This document shows, piece after piece, positions 11,217 through 21,169 of a stretch of 64,000 nt of DNA. The notes below the pieces were generated by a model that searched no databases, was not told where the DNA came from, and worked only from the letters and a program-made list of their open reading frames with translations. This stretch comes from Botrytis cinerea B05.10. Its lineage: Eukaryota; Ascomycota; Leotiomycetes; Helotiales; Sclerotiniaceae. The stretch is from the NCBI RefSeq assembly GCF_000143535.2, contig NC_037321.1:1178001-1242000 (forward strand). Reading direction: 5' to 3'. The position numbers and the translations under genes are program-made. The first letter of the stretch is position 1; each line of letters starts with the position of its first letter.

Positions 11217-11831
11217 ATGAAATTCTCTTTCTGTATTTATTTATCTCTACTGAGTTCTCCCACCTTCATATCACGTATAAAACAGATCCCATTATCTAAC
11301 TACAATCGAATCTTTAAAAAAAAATCCCTTCAAATCGCCTCAGCCCTTCCACCCCCCACCCAAATGCCGCGATCCCTCGAACCTATCGCAATCCTCCTAG
11401 TATCAATCATAACCATCCTTCTCTCCCAAGCCATCAAGAAGTCCAGCCAAACCGCCTCCCACACCCTCCGAAACAATCGCATCATACATCCTACCCCACC
11501 CATACAGCACCGCCTTCCAAGTCGCTACTTTCTTCACCCCCGCTGCAGCAAGTAGTCCATTCCTCCATCTACTAGGTAAGGATTTGCTCATCTAGAACCA
11601 CGAGCTTGTAAGTAATCCCAAAGGACGAGTTTATGATCATGATCCAAAGCTAACCGTATCATAGTATCTATTGCGCCTATAACTCAAAGCATTTTCGGTA
11701 ACGTCGCTACCAGAAGTTTGTGTGCGTATTTGCAGAGTGCGGCGATGGGAAGATATGGCCTTGGGGGTTTGAATACGGCGGTACGGATCAGTTTGGGGAT
11801 CGGCAGCGTGATTGGGGTTTTTGGGGGTTAG
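11217..11831 (+). CDS. ISG12/IFI6-like copy 3, shortened and possibly decaying
   Basis: Best phase-consistent model: exons 11217-11274, 11447-11575 and 11665-11831, 117 aa. Conserved parts are YILPHPYSTAFQVATFFTPA (matching copy 2 WILEHPWQTAFHIANGAVYF) and, after the last intron, VSIAPITQSIFGNV and LQSAAMGRYGLGGLNTAVR. A good branch point (gctaac) lies 15 bases before 11665. The charged helical module is missing; a leader-like exon (MKFSFCIYLSLLSS) would be joined directly to the hydrophobic domain. The first intron (11275-11446, 172 nt) is a weaker guess. Without it, the frame that opens at 11217 or 11364 runs out of frame with the domain. The last intron may use a new donor at 11576, because the ancestral one at 11608 is out of frame. 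This could be a working short paralogue or a pseudogene. Confidence 0.45.
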
Positions 11832-12706
11832 TTGAGGATTCTAGATGAATGATACGTGGGCGGGTCTTTTTGTGGAAGAATTTGTTTGCGTTTATCTTAC
11901 TGCCCTTTTTTTCTTCTCCTTTTGCATGTGGATTAAGGTTGTGGTTCTAGACGTAGATTATCCTGCTATTCATGTAGAGGAGTCGTGGGGGAAGACAGAG
12001 GAATAGCAGTATATATTCGCCCTCTTCCATCGGAACTGATGTAGCAAAGCGATATAGAAGGAAGTTATTCAGTTTCCGATGAATACGCAATCATCGAATT
12101 CATGTCAACACACAAGACCATATCATATACATGGACCCGTCGTTTACCATACCTGTATTTTAACGTGGCTTATTAATTCGTTTGTACATGCTTTACTTCA
12201 CACACCTCAACCCCAAGAGCTTGTAGAGAATCTATTTTTAAATCCCATGAAAAGATATTGTAGAACTCAAAGCCAAGAATCTCAGAATGACACTGGTCGT
12301 TAGACGCAAAGATGTAGGAACAGTTTCCTGAGATTGAGACCCTTGACCATTTAAGTAAAGAAAGTTTGGAAGAAGCTATATTTCTATAGATTTCTAGGTA
12401 TATGAAGTAGTCACAACAGCATGCTCTGCTTCAAATCTAGATAGAAAAGTGTACTTTGAATTACGATTACAAGATAATACGTATGTCCTACCCCTGCTTT
12501 TTCCATTACCGGTCAGTTCCTTTCGCTTACTAAAATGCCCAAAGTACTCCATGGTATATGCAAAAAAAAGTGAACCTCCCAAATCATTTACCAGCTAATC
12601 ATACATCCAATGTATTTCAATGTATACAAATAACATACTCGCTCAGAAAATAACAATCATAATTCATGTTCATCTTTCGAGAAACCCTCTCTCGAGCCAT
12701 CACTCA
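11832..12706. other. Intergenic, ISG12-like copy 3 to lipase 3' end
   Basis: AT-rich convergent 3' flanks. The short open frames show no protein-like features. I see nothing else in it. Confidence 0.5.
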
Positions 12707-14342
12707 TTAATAAGTAGCATAACTCATCAAAGCAGGCTCATTAGTAATCTTTTTCTCATACGCAAGAACATTCAGCGCCGCCAGAGGAATCAATGCTTCA
12801 GTCTCAATAACATCTGCCAAGCTGATTCCCGGCGCAACAAGATTACCACACTGATCGCTAACCCGATCAAACGATCCCGGCCCGTCATTTTGCAGCGCAT
12901 CTGTTACCAATGCATAAGCGACCGGATTAAATAATACACCTGCGTGGGTATACAGCGTTCCAGCCGGAAGTCCCAAGCATGCTCCTTGAAGAAAGGTATT
13001 AGAGGCGCCGACGCCACGAGCATCATTCAGGAAACCCGAGGCGGCAGTTCCGATTTGTGGTTGGACGATTTCGTCAGTGAGAGAATAGACGGTAGTGGTG
13101 GGGACGTAGGCCGAATCGCCGTTGTTGGAGCGAAGTCGATTGACAAAATTGGATTGGTATTGTTGTTGGAGGATGGAAGGGGTACACGCAACGTCGTTTC
13201 CGCTCTCGAATCCGGGACAGAGAATGTATGATAATACTGTGCCATGGTAATCAGGAGAGATGGCGATGTGGTCTGTAACAGTTTTTGGGATTGATGGCCA
13301 ATATTCTGAAGGGTATTGTTAACTAAATATCCGAGAGAGGATATTGGGCAGTACTAACTAAAGGCCCATTGAGCATTGAGAGATCCTTGAGACCATGTGA
13401 CAATAGCAGTTTTTCGCGAAGTCATGGCATAGAAGTATTGAAGCGCGTAAGCTACATATTCTGCATTGGTCTGCGCGTCATCAAGTAAAGCGAATGGTAT
13501 GTTCAGATAGACCGGGTCGGCATAGTTGGTTGTAGCGAGAAGTTTGCCTATGTTAGAAGCAAAGGTGCCATAGCCAAATGCTCCCGTACCAGGTGACATG
13601 ATAACGGGTTGCTTCTTGCCCCAGGTAAATCCAGGAGGAATGTAAATTGCAGCCCGAAGAGTTGTTTCATCAACAGAGAATCGTGCATTTCGATTTACGT
13701 TGTTGTAGAATCTCTTGTTGGGAGGCACTGGATTATTTACATTATTGACAGAATTGGCAAATGGGCTCTGAAGAAAATCAGTATTGTACCAGACATCAAA
13801 GCAGTCCACGACTTACAGCACCAGATGCGACAGCTTGTAGATCATTGGAAGTGAAACCATTAAGAACAAGTCCCAAAGCATTTGTGACAATATTTGCTGG
13901 CGGAGTTGGGGAAGCAGAGGGATCAGATACCCCCCAAGCACCAGCTGCCCAACTTATTGCTTGAGAAACACTACTTGGTTTGGCTGTAGGTTGAGCGGCC
14001 GAAAATAATTTCTTAGCAATCACTGGTACATCAGTGCCTAAAATAGTTCCATTCGCAATTGCCGCTATGTTATGTCAATGAGAATTTCGATTCGTGAAGA
14101 AATGAAATTTACATACCTACTACCAGATTCGCAGCGGTCGATACTTGCCCAATATCAGATAAAACTGCGGGAATAGCCGAGGACAAACTACCAATATCAA
14201 GCACTGCATTCCCGACGCCTGACAGAAGACCTGTTACGGGATCTCCTGTTAGCTGTGGTTTTGGGAAAGGTGCTGGAACTGGGGCTGGCGCTGCTAAGAC
14301 TAAAGGTGCAGTTATAACTGCGAGAAATGCATATGGATACAT
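12707..14342 (-). CDS. Secreted CALB-like lipase (alpha/beta hydrolase)
   Basis: Triacylglycerol lipase of the Candida antarctica lipase B type. Exons (complement): 14117-14342, 13817-14064, 13359-13767, 12707-13305; introns are 49-53 nt, and phases agree to give 493 aa. Signal peptide at 1-17 (MYPYAFLAVITAPLVLA). An Ala/Pro/Ser-rich region of about 150 residues precedes the catalytic domain. Catalytic residues: nucleophile Ser about 284 in TWSQGSLNAQW, Asp about 372 in SLTDEIVQPQ, His about 415 in YTHAG. The oxyanion-side PGTGAFGYGTF and PDYHGTVL blocks also match the CALB family. The long N-terminal region may be a propeptide or lid-like insertion. Such enzymes are secreted for lipid or polyester breakdown; the substrate cannot be read from sequence. 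Confidence 0.9.
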
Positions 14343-15144
14343 CTTTTGTCTGCAACAATTGTTGGAATTCCCTCAAGTGTCCGAGCGGAGAATCAAATAA
14401 TCAAACGTGACAGCGAAAACGTGCATAAGGGATATGAATTGAGATTCTGATAAGAGATGAGGAAGGGGACATTATAACACATCTGCTGAATGGCCAGTAA
14501 GATGAAATTTCCGATCCAACTGTCATGGGGCGCTCAGTGCTTTCCGGCACATTCTGTAATCGATGAATTAATTGCAGCCATCCCCATCTTTAAAAGGGAT
14601 CAGCGAGTGGACGTTGTCCCATCCGATGAGGCTGAACTAGAAGTGGTTAGACGTGCGGAATGAAGGGGGAGCTCAGCCGACTGGCGTTGTCAGGCCACAT
14701 CGTATTTAGTTAGGGGGCTCGGAGGAAACATTAGCGAGAAAAGAGCCATGATGTATATGGCGGTCACGGATGTTAGCCAATGTGATTGTTCAATACCGGT
14801 ATTCCACATCGAGGGGAACGGACGGAGGGAGGGGTTTAAAAGTGGTTTTTTCCGCACACTTAGCTGGTTGGGTGGGGGGTATAGAGAGATTGTCTCTCGT
14901 ATCGCGACTCTCAAATCAACATGCCTTCTGCATTAAAAGCGGAGAAGCCGACGGTAAATAAAACAAGGGACCTCTTAGCACCACGGTAATGTAAATCCGA
15001 CTTGAAGGAACTAACAAAGCCCCGCCATCATTCTGAAAAGGCGGCTTTTGGTCGAAATCGTAATGTGTGAAGCAATCTGTCAACGACTATGACAGTTTGT
15101 ATCTTGTTTTGATATGTATATATATATATATACTTTGTATGCCA
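14343..15144. other. Lipase promoter side and simple repeat
   Basis: Upstream region of the minus-strand lipase. A (TA)n microsatellite lies at about 15114-15132. Open frames at 14690-14961 on both strands look like chance. No gene supported. Confidence 0.5.
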
Positions 15145-15540
15145 TCATTCGTCGATTGGCAAGTAACATTCGACAATATTCGAATTTTGCTGCTGTTGAA
15201 CTGGCACCAAAGAGCCTTTAGCCTCACTCGTCAGTGGTGACCGGTCTGGCTTCTGATCGGTGATAGCATCGTCCTCATCGTAAAGTTCTGGACGGCTTTC
15301 GACAACCTCGGGGTCAATAGATACTAATTATGACTAGTGATATAGAACAATTGTCCCTGGATGCTCAAATTCAAATAGATGGGCCTTTACTTGCTGGAGC
15401 TTTCCAACATGAATGTGAGAAATAGAGGAGCCGAAGCACTACTCCGCATGTGATGGCCTGGCAATCTCATCTAGAGATACATATTGTCATTCGCCATTCA
15501 ATCTCACATTGCAAAGAAATGAGATCTTCTTGGAGCGATG
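15145..15540 (-). pseudogene. Stop-riddled coding remnant, unknown protein
   Basis: A single minus-strand frame of 132 codons reads as protein-like sequence interrupted by stops. From 15540 down it gives a basic segment (HRSKKISFLCNVRLNGE), TGA, then SLDEIARPSHAE, TAG, then CFGSSISHIHVGKLQQ and VKAHLFEFEHPG, then TAG and TAA. It closes with a clean 59-codon acidic/Gln-containing end (DPEVVESRPELYDEDD ... VPVQQQQ) stopping at 15145. I tried introns to remove the stops; the available donors and acceptors do not keep this frame. TGA and TAG in place of CGA, CAG or TGG would fit C-to-T or G-to-A decay. The family is not recognised. An alternative is a last exon starting at 15323 after an AG acceptor, with real upstream exons I could not assemble. 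Confidence 0.35.
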
Positions 15541-16393
15541 CTTCTTTACAACAGTAGCCACGTCAAAAAATAAGCCTCATTTTTATTTAACAATCGCAAG
15601 CATAGTATCATTCACATGTATCAATGGCAATGTGGAGGTGTGAAATTTATAGTTTGCATTTCATGTATCTAACTAAATATTGAGAACTCACCATGTTACC
15701 TTGCGTTCAGAATAGTTCTTGCTTTCGGGCAACTCTTCAAGCACCAGTTGATAGCATACTGGCTTAGGCAATCCGGAAGCTGCAGGGCCATGACAGTCCC
15801 TTCACATACCGACAGTAACCCAGAAGGCCAATGTAACCCTGCCTTCTATAATGTTCAATCAAAATCGACGTTCAGTAGGCTACAGAGCAATGTTACATTG
15901 CGCAAAATTGTGCAAATTAGCAGTCGTTCAATGTAGTATCCATATCGATATAGGGAATGTTCTCTAAGACCTCCAATCAATGAAGGTTTCTGTATGCATT
16001 GTTAGCAAGTGATCATGATGTTATGTTGTATGACAAGATGGTAGAATTGAAAGCATTCAGGAAAAAATTAGAGTTGTTGTTTTTGGTCTTCAGGGTGCGA
16101 TGCACTCGGGGTTAAAAAGCTATGATTTGTTCATCACAAAGCTTATATGGGTGGTATGCGATACGTAAAGAGAGAATTGTGACTAACCTTTCATGAATTG
16201 TTGTGTCCGGCGAAGGCGTTGAAAATTGAAGTGAGAAGTGATAAAACAATAGGCGCGAGATGGTGAATAAAGTTACTAGCCTTAACACACCACTTGCACT
16301 GTAGTACTTCTGTTATACCATTTCCATGTGCATTGGAAAGATGGCACAAGTTGCAATGTGTTTATTCGATTGATGGTGATTCTGGTTGTAGCA
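15541..16393. other. Intergenic, no supported gene
   Basis: Possible upstream continuation of the 15145-15540 remnant. Several short frames on both strands look weakly protein-like but contradict each other, so none is called. Confidence 0.4.
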
Positions 16394-16420
16394 GAGGAAG
16401 AAGAAGAAGAAGAAGACGAA
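16394..16420 (+). repeat. GAA-rich trinucleotide tract
   Basis: A run of gaa/gag triplets that would encode a poly-Glu stretch in the 16328-16585 open frame just upstream of the RWD/DUF1115-like fragment. It may be a coding microsatellite or a remnant. Confidence 0.7.
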
Positions 16421-16631
16421 GTGAAGAAATCAGAACTTTTAAATTTACTCAAATATCTTTATGGAACTAGCGGAGGAGGGGCCGCTTCGAGCTTCGATGA
16501 CATAATCAATTCCACCAGATCTACACATGACCAGGTTTCCAGTATCATTTTAGCTGCTGCAGAGATCAAAGAATTGATGGCTTGACAGAGGACGATACAG
16601 TGATGTCGAAAATCTACGGGAAAATCAGTTC

Positions 16632-17151
16632 ATGCAGATACAGAGAGCGGTAACAATGTTGCTCGGACACAATCTAGCAAGAATTCTGATCAAGACTCAT
16701 CACATGACATCCGTCAAAAAGATTGAAAAGATAACCAAATCAGCCAAGAAACTGGATTGTGCAGTGTTACTGAAGACTGGAAGACCGCCTGGAGTGATGC
16801 TTGCGGAAGGAGAAATTGGGAAGGCAGAACAATGGTTGGACGTTGTGAAGGTAGGTTGATTCTCGTGCAATTTCCTGGACTAGGAATCAAACTGCCTGGC
16901 TAGGAGATGGAGCATAATTAAAATATGGATGAATAGCTGATGATGTATTGAAAATACAGAATCTGAGGTACAAGAATTTCGAATTGATGAAGAAAGAAGA
17001 GGTAGATGGGAGGAGGTTAGATATACCCGCTGGAAAAGTCAAGCAAATGGAGAGTTTGAAGGATTACGGGGTAGAGGTCGGGAAGGACGAGGAGTTAAGA
17101 AAGTGGTGGAGGTTACATATGGGTTTTATGAAGGGACAAAATGAAGATTGA
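16632..17151 (+). CDS. Probable C-terminal part of an RWD/DUF1115-like protein
   Basis: Exons 16632-16850 and 16960-17151 (109-nt intron, phase 0), 136 aa as modelled. NLARILIKTHHMTSVKKIEK, then LLKTGRPPGVMLAEGE, then LDIPAGKVKQMESLKDYGVE resemble the C-terminal DUF1115-type region that follows an RWD domain in fungal and animal RWDD2-like proteins (HH-x-KK motif, then (G/R)xPGV-(I/M)xxEG). The RWD domain expected upstream is not visible. The preceding open frame (16328-16585) is Glu-rich, ends in a stop, and could not be joined with confident splice sites. This may be a real gene whose 5' exons I could not define, or a truncated relic. Assignment is from motif memory only. Confidence 0.45.
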
Positions 17152-17354
17152 TGGGGGTTAACGAGGTAAAAGGGGGGGTTGCATGATTATGTGACATTCA
17201 CTGGGTTTGAAAAAGAGAGCCAAGAGAAGATGGTGTGGTCTCGGTAACGCTTCTGGGATGACTCGAAGCTCTTACTCTCCGATACAGTACCTTTTAACTG
17301 TTGTCAATCTGTATCAAGAGAACGTGTCTAGCAGCCTTGAAGAGAAGCACCACG

Positions 17355-18746
17355 ATGGACCCCAGCAATTCTGCTCCTACGACGGCATGGCCTAGGTTGA
17401 ATGACACCTCGTCAGACTCACCAGCGAACCCAGAACAACCACCCACCGCGGTATCATTGCCGACACGCAATTCTGTATGGGTCGATGATGATGTCTCGAC
17501 CGCTTATCCTCAAACCGCACGTCCTAGAGAAGATCTCCTTGCATCCTTCTTTCCATCAGAATCACTCCAGGTAGCAGATGCACAATCTCCAATTAAATCT
17601 CACCCCTTAGCGTACCCTCTTGCACCTGGTTTGAACCGAGTGCTTCCAGTACCAGATTCCATAACCCAGAATGGTAGGAGGGTATCTTCGAATTATTCTG
17701 AATATGATTTTGACATTCCTGTACCCCTTTCTGCGCGCTTTCAGCGTGACTTGCGAGAAATGATTGGATCTCCATCTTCGATATATCCTGATAGCGCTCT
17801 ACCAGATCCCCTTCACGTCTCTCGAGATCTCACTTCTGAAACTTTAATAAATCAAAGAGAAATACATCCTGAACCTTCCCGCTCACCCGGCTCGATTCGC
17901 CTTTCAGAACTCACTCAATCTCCCGTGGACGAAGGCACAGCGGAACTCTTTCCGGAGTACACAGAAGATACCCGCCCACGTAAATCCGCAAATAATATCA
18001 TTCCAACAATAAACGTGCTGCCCCAAAGTCCCCAGCATCCGAATGTGATCAGCTCTCATTCCCAAAGCTACCAACCGCAACTATTAGCACCTCCAGGTTT
18101 GTCTCAACCAAAACTCCAAAAGAGAAACAAAAGATCGTCATCCATAATCAGCGGTCTCGACCAAGGAATCTACAGACCTGCGTCCAAATCCCCCCAGAAT
18201 CGAGATCTCTTCTACGCAACCCAGAAAGATGACAGTAGATTTAGTCGACACCATCCCTCAAGCAAAGAATACATTCACCGACGAAGAGCCAGCTCCCTAG
18301 ACCGCACCTCCGTGCCCACCGATCCCGAAGTCGCCAAACTCTGGGACGAGCGAATCAATGCCAGTCAACAACCGTTCGCACCCAGCGGTAGGATCCCCAC
18401 ATACCAAGAATTTCGACAAACAACTCAGCGTGTAGATTCTCCAAGTTCAGACCGATTTCCCCTCCCTGCTTCAGCAATCTCTCAATATGAAGATATTCCA
18501 CCTCATCTGAGACCTGCCCGCGAATCAGATTTCAGATTCAACCCGAAATTGGTGCAGGAAATATATGAAGAAAGATGGAAGATCTCTGAGGGCTATGAGG
18601 ATTTACAGGCATATTTTAGTGATCCCAAAGAAGGTCCCTACAAGCACCTTGATATCAAGGAATGGGTTGAACTTTTCGAATACTTGGAAGGGAGAGATCG
18701 CAAAGCGACGGAGAGGGAGATTATTTTTGAATTGAGGGCCATTTAG
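17355..18746 (+). CDS. Uncharacterised low-complexity fungal protein
   Basis: A single exon of 463 aa starting at the ATG at 17355 (MDPSNSAPTTAW); the frame is open further upstream but without ATG. The first 350 residues are Pro/Ser/Thr-rich and look disordered, with Arg/Lys-Ser patches that could be phosphorylation sites. The last 80 residues are different: charged, aromatic and probably folded (RFNPKLVQEIYEERWKISEG, then AYFSDPKEGPYKHLDIKEW and VELFEYLEGRDRKATEREI). This C-terminal block is the likely conserved domain. No known family recognised. No signal peptide or membrane segment. Confidence 0.75.
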   Translation: MDPSNSAPTTAWPRLNDTSSDSPANPEQPPTAVSLPTRNSVWVDDDVSTAYPQTARPREDLLASFFPSESLQVADAQSPIKSHPLAYPLAPGLNRVLPVPDSITQNGRRVSSNYSEYDFDIPVPLSARFQRDLREMIGSPSSIYPDSALPDPLHVSRDLTSETLINQREIHPEPSRSPGSIRLSELTQSPVDEGTAELFPEYTEDTRPRKSANNIIPTINVLPQSPQHPNVISSHSQSYQPQLLAPPGLSQPKLQKRNKRSSSIISGLDQGIYRPASKSPQNRDLFYATQKDDSRFSRHHPSSKEYIHRRRASSLDRTSVPTDPEVAKLWDERINASQQPFAPSGRIPTYQEFRQTTQRVDSPSSDRFPLPASAISQYEDIPPHLRPARESDFRFNPKLVQEIYEERWKISEGYEDLQAYFSDPKEGPYKHLDIKEWVELFEYLEGRDRKATEREIIFELRAI

Positions 18747-19352
18747 AAGAATACTGGGTTTTAGTGATGATGGTTGTGACATCGTTGCTTGTCAAGTTGA
18801 GTGGGATATTTTGGAGGCTTTTTTAACGTCAGCTGCCATGATTAGAAATAGGGGAGTTTATTCTAACTCACACCATGGTAATCTATGAGTTATTTTGTTA
18901 CTCTTGCGAGTGTTTCCATCCGATTTTTATGTTTTGATTGTCCTGACTTTCTCTCCACATCACTTCTCAATGCACCAGTTGTCACACGCTGATGGCCTTC
19001 CTCTTCATATATGATTGCCAATTTCTTTATATCAAATTGTAGGCATCAAACTTTCCATGATTTTTTTCTGTGAGTTTGCCATATCATGAGCAAACTTTTT
19101 CCATCTCAATATTCATCACATGAGAGTTTCTTCAACGAGTAAGAATTTTCGTTTTAGGTGTTTGATCATCAGAGAATATCATGGTTCTATCTTTCCATGG
19201 CCTTTAAAGTCAACCAAGTGGTAGTCATTCTATTAAAGCATCAGGCATACCCATCTCCCATTCATTTGTAATCGTTCTTTAGAACCCAAGCTTCGCGAAA
19301 TACCATTGAGATCAAACCGACTCTCCCACACAGCCTAATCAAATTCTGAACC
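18747..19352. other. Intergenic, no supported gene
   Basis: AT-rich 3' flank of the upstream gene and promoter of the next plus-strand gene. Nothing else seen. Confidence 0.5.
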
Positions 19353-20063
19353 ATGAACACCATGCGCAACCTCTTTCCTCACCCTCAAACTTTCTTCCCC
19401 AGCCGTTCTCGGCAGACTAGCAATACTAGTAAGCCGTACCATCGTGTTCCAGGATGGTATTACCATCCCGAATCTGCTTCTTCGCCAATCAAATTATCGT
19501 CCGAGGATGTGAGCTCTTCACGGCGACGACGACGACAGCAGAGTAACAGTTATGAGTACAGTCCTAGCTTATCAGCCAGGAAAGGCGAGAAGACAAGAAG
19601 CAGAAGGAGAGGTGAAGCGGATTTTTCAAGACGTGGAAGAGCTGAAGCTTTTTCGAAACAATACGGTGAAGGAAGTGGGGTGTTTGCAACTCCGCTAAAT
19701 GGAAGGAAGAGTATTGAGAATATGGAAAGAGAGAGGGAGGTGGAAATGGAATTGGAGATTCAGAGGAGAATAGACGGGATAACGGAATTGCAGGATGCAA
19801 TATGTCGGGAACAGGAGAGGATTGAGGATGAATGGAGGTTTCTTGAGAGGGCGTGGGAGGTGCTGGGAGAAAGGAGGGATGCGGAGAGGTGGAGAGAGAG
19901 AGATTTCAAAGAATGGATGTTGGCGGAAAGAAGCTTGAGTGAAGGGAGTGGTCGAGTTGGAAGCGATCGCAGTGGTCAAAACGGTCGACAATATAGATGG
20001 TGGAATGAAGAGAGATGGGAGGATACGGAAGCTGGTAGTCCGGGTACGAGGGGATTGTATTAG
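19353..20063 (+). CDS. Uncharacterised Arg/Glu-rich coiled-coil protein
   Basis: Single exon, 236 aa, ATG in a good context (aaccatgaa). Residues about 50-90 are Ser/Arg-rich (SSSRRRRRQQSNS, then KGEKTRSRRRGEADFSRRG). Residues about 120-195 are strongly charged and helical (MEREREVEMELEIQRR, then EQERIEDEWRFLERAWEVLG), a likely coiled coil. No family recognised. Codon use and the long open frame support a real gene, but the low complexity means no function can be proposed. Confidence 0.65.
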   Translation: MNTMRNLFPHPQTFFPSRSRQTSNTSKPYHRVPGWYYHPESASSPIKLSSEDVSSSRRRRRQQSNSYEYSPSLSARKGEKTRSRRRGEADFSRRGRAEAFSKQYGEGSGVFATPLNGRKSIENMEREREVEMELEIQRRIDGITELQDAICREQERIEDEWRFLERAWEVLGERRDAERWRERDFKEWMLAERSLSEGSGRVGSDRSGQNGRQYRWWNEERWEDTEAGSPGTRGLY

Positions 20064-21169
20064 AAGTAAAAGAGAGAAGAATGATATCTGTAATCTGCCA
20101 TCTCCGTAAGTATATGTTGCTTCTTTAGCAAATCTCCCATTCGAGATCAAGATTGAATTGATGGTTTCTGATGACAAACCTGTCTGTCTGTGTTACCAGG
20201 AGTTAAGAAACCAACTTGTTTGAGTAGCAAGTACACAACTATCAAGCCGTAAACAGCTCAAAGACCAGGCACCCGTACATTTAAGATGGCAAAAGTCCAT
20301 CATCTAGTTATCGCCGACCAAGTCATCTTCATACGCATATCCATGTTCATACACTATCTCAAACCTCAATCTGCTTTGGTTATATACATACATACATACA
20401 TATACTGTTACATATGGCCCTACATCACTCCACACATGTTCCGCATATTTTCTAGCTATCAACTTCTTTCTTCACTTTTTTCTTCGCCTCACCTCACCTC
20501 ACTTCACTTCACTTCACCTGAAACTCCAATGTCAACACGCATCATTTCATTTCCCCCTCTACACATATAACCGAATTTCCATCTTCACTTCACGTCACGT
20601 CACCTTCATCACATCCATCACATCCCATCACACCCACGCACCAAACTCCAACCTTCACTCCTACTTCCCCGCACCAGCTCCCGCCAAAAGAAATTCACTT
20701 CCCTTCACCTTTCAAATCACGCCACCCCACCGGAAACGAACGCCACAAATCGAAATTCACTCCATCTCTTCTTCTTATCTACGTCTCGCTAGTACGAGTC
20801 CTTCATCGATCTTAGTGTTTCCCCTCAGTCGCGCATGTGTCGATACGGTCTTGTTCTTCACTCTTATTTTTTCCATCATAAAAGAATCTTTTTGTGACTC
20901 GGTCTTTCTATTCTTCTTCTTCATTACAACTTCATTACAACTTTCCATACAATTGCAAAAGAGACCAGGAACGAATCCAGATTGGCAAGTCACGACAAAC
21001 TCGAAAATTTTCCCATCTCACCCACTTGCCAAACTTCAACAATTATCTTTGCACCGTGATAAGAGTTGTCAGAATTTGGATTTTATCATCTTATCATAGC
21101 AACTTAACTTATCCTGCCTATCCATACTTTGACAAAAACAAGAAACAATAAAATACAAACAAAATCAAA
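20064..21169. other. Long pyrimidine-rich upstream region of the J-like gene
   Basis: About 1.1 kb rich in C/T on the plus strand from 20450 to 21160, typical of a fungal promoter plus long 5' leader. It includes a catacatacata run near 20388-20404 and the pentanucleotide tract listed separately. Confidence 0.5.
20487..20518 (+). repeat. Tandem CTCAC/TTCAC pentanucleotide tract
   Basis: Six to seven units of cctcac/cttcac in tandem. Related cacgtcac, catcacatc and cccatcac runs continue to about 20640, upstream of the J-like gene. Confidence 0.7.

Noticed and set aside
15690..16000. Minus-strand segments resembling small exons (for example one with LPDCLSQYAINWC)
   Set aside because: Three frames over the same bases all looked partly protein-like and splice phases conflicted, so no exon could be chosen.
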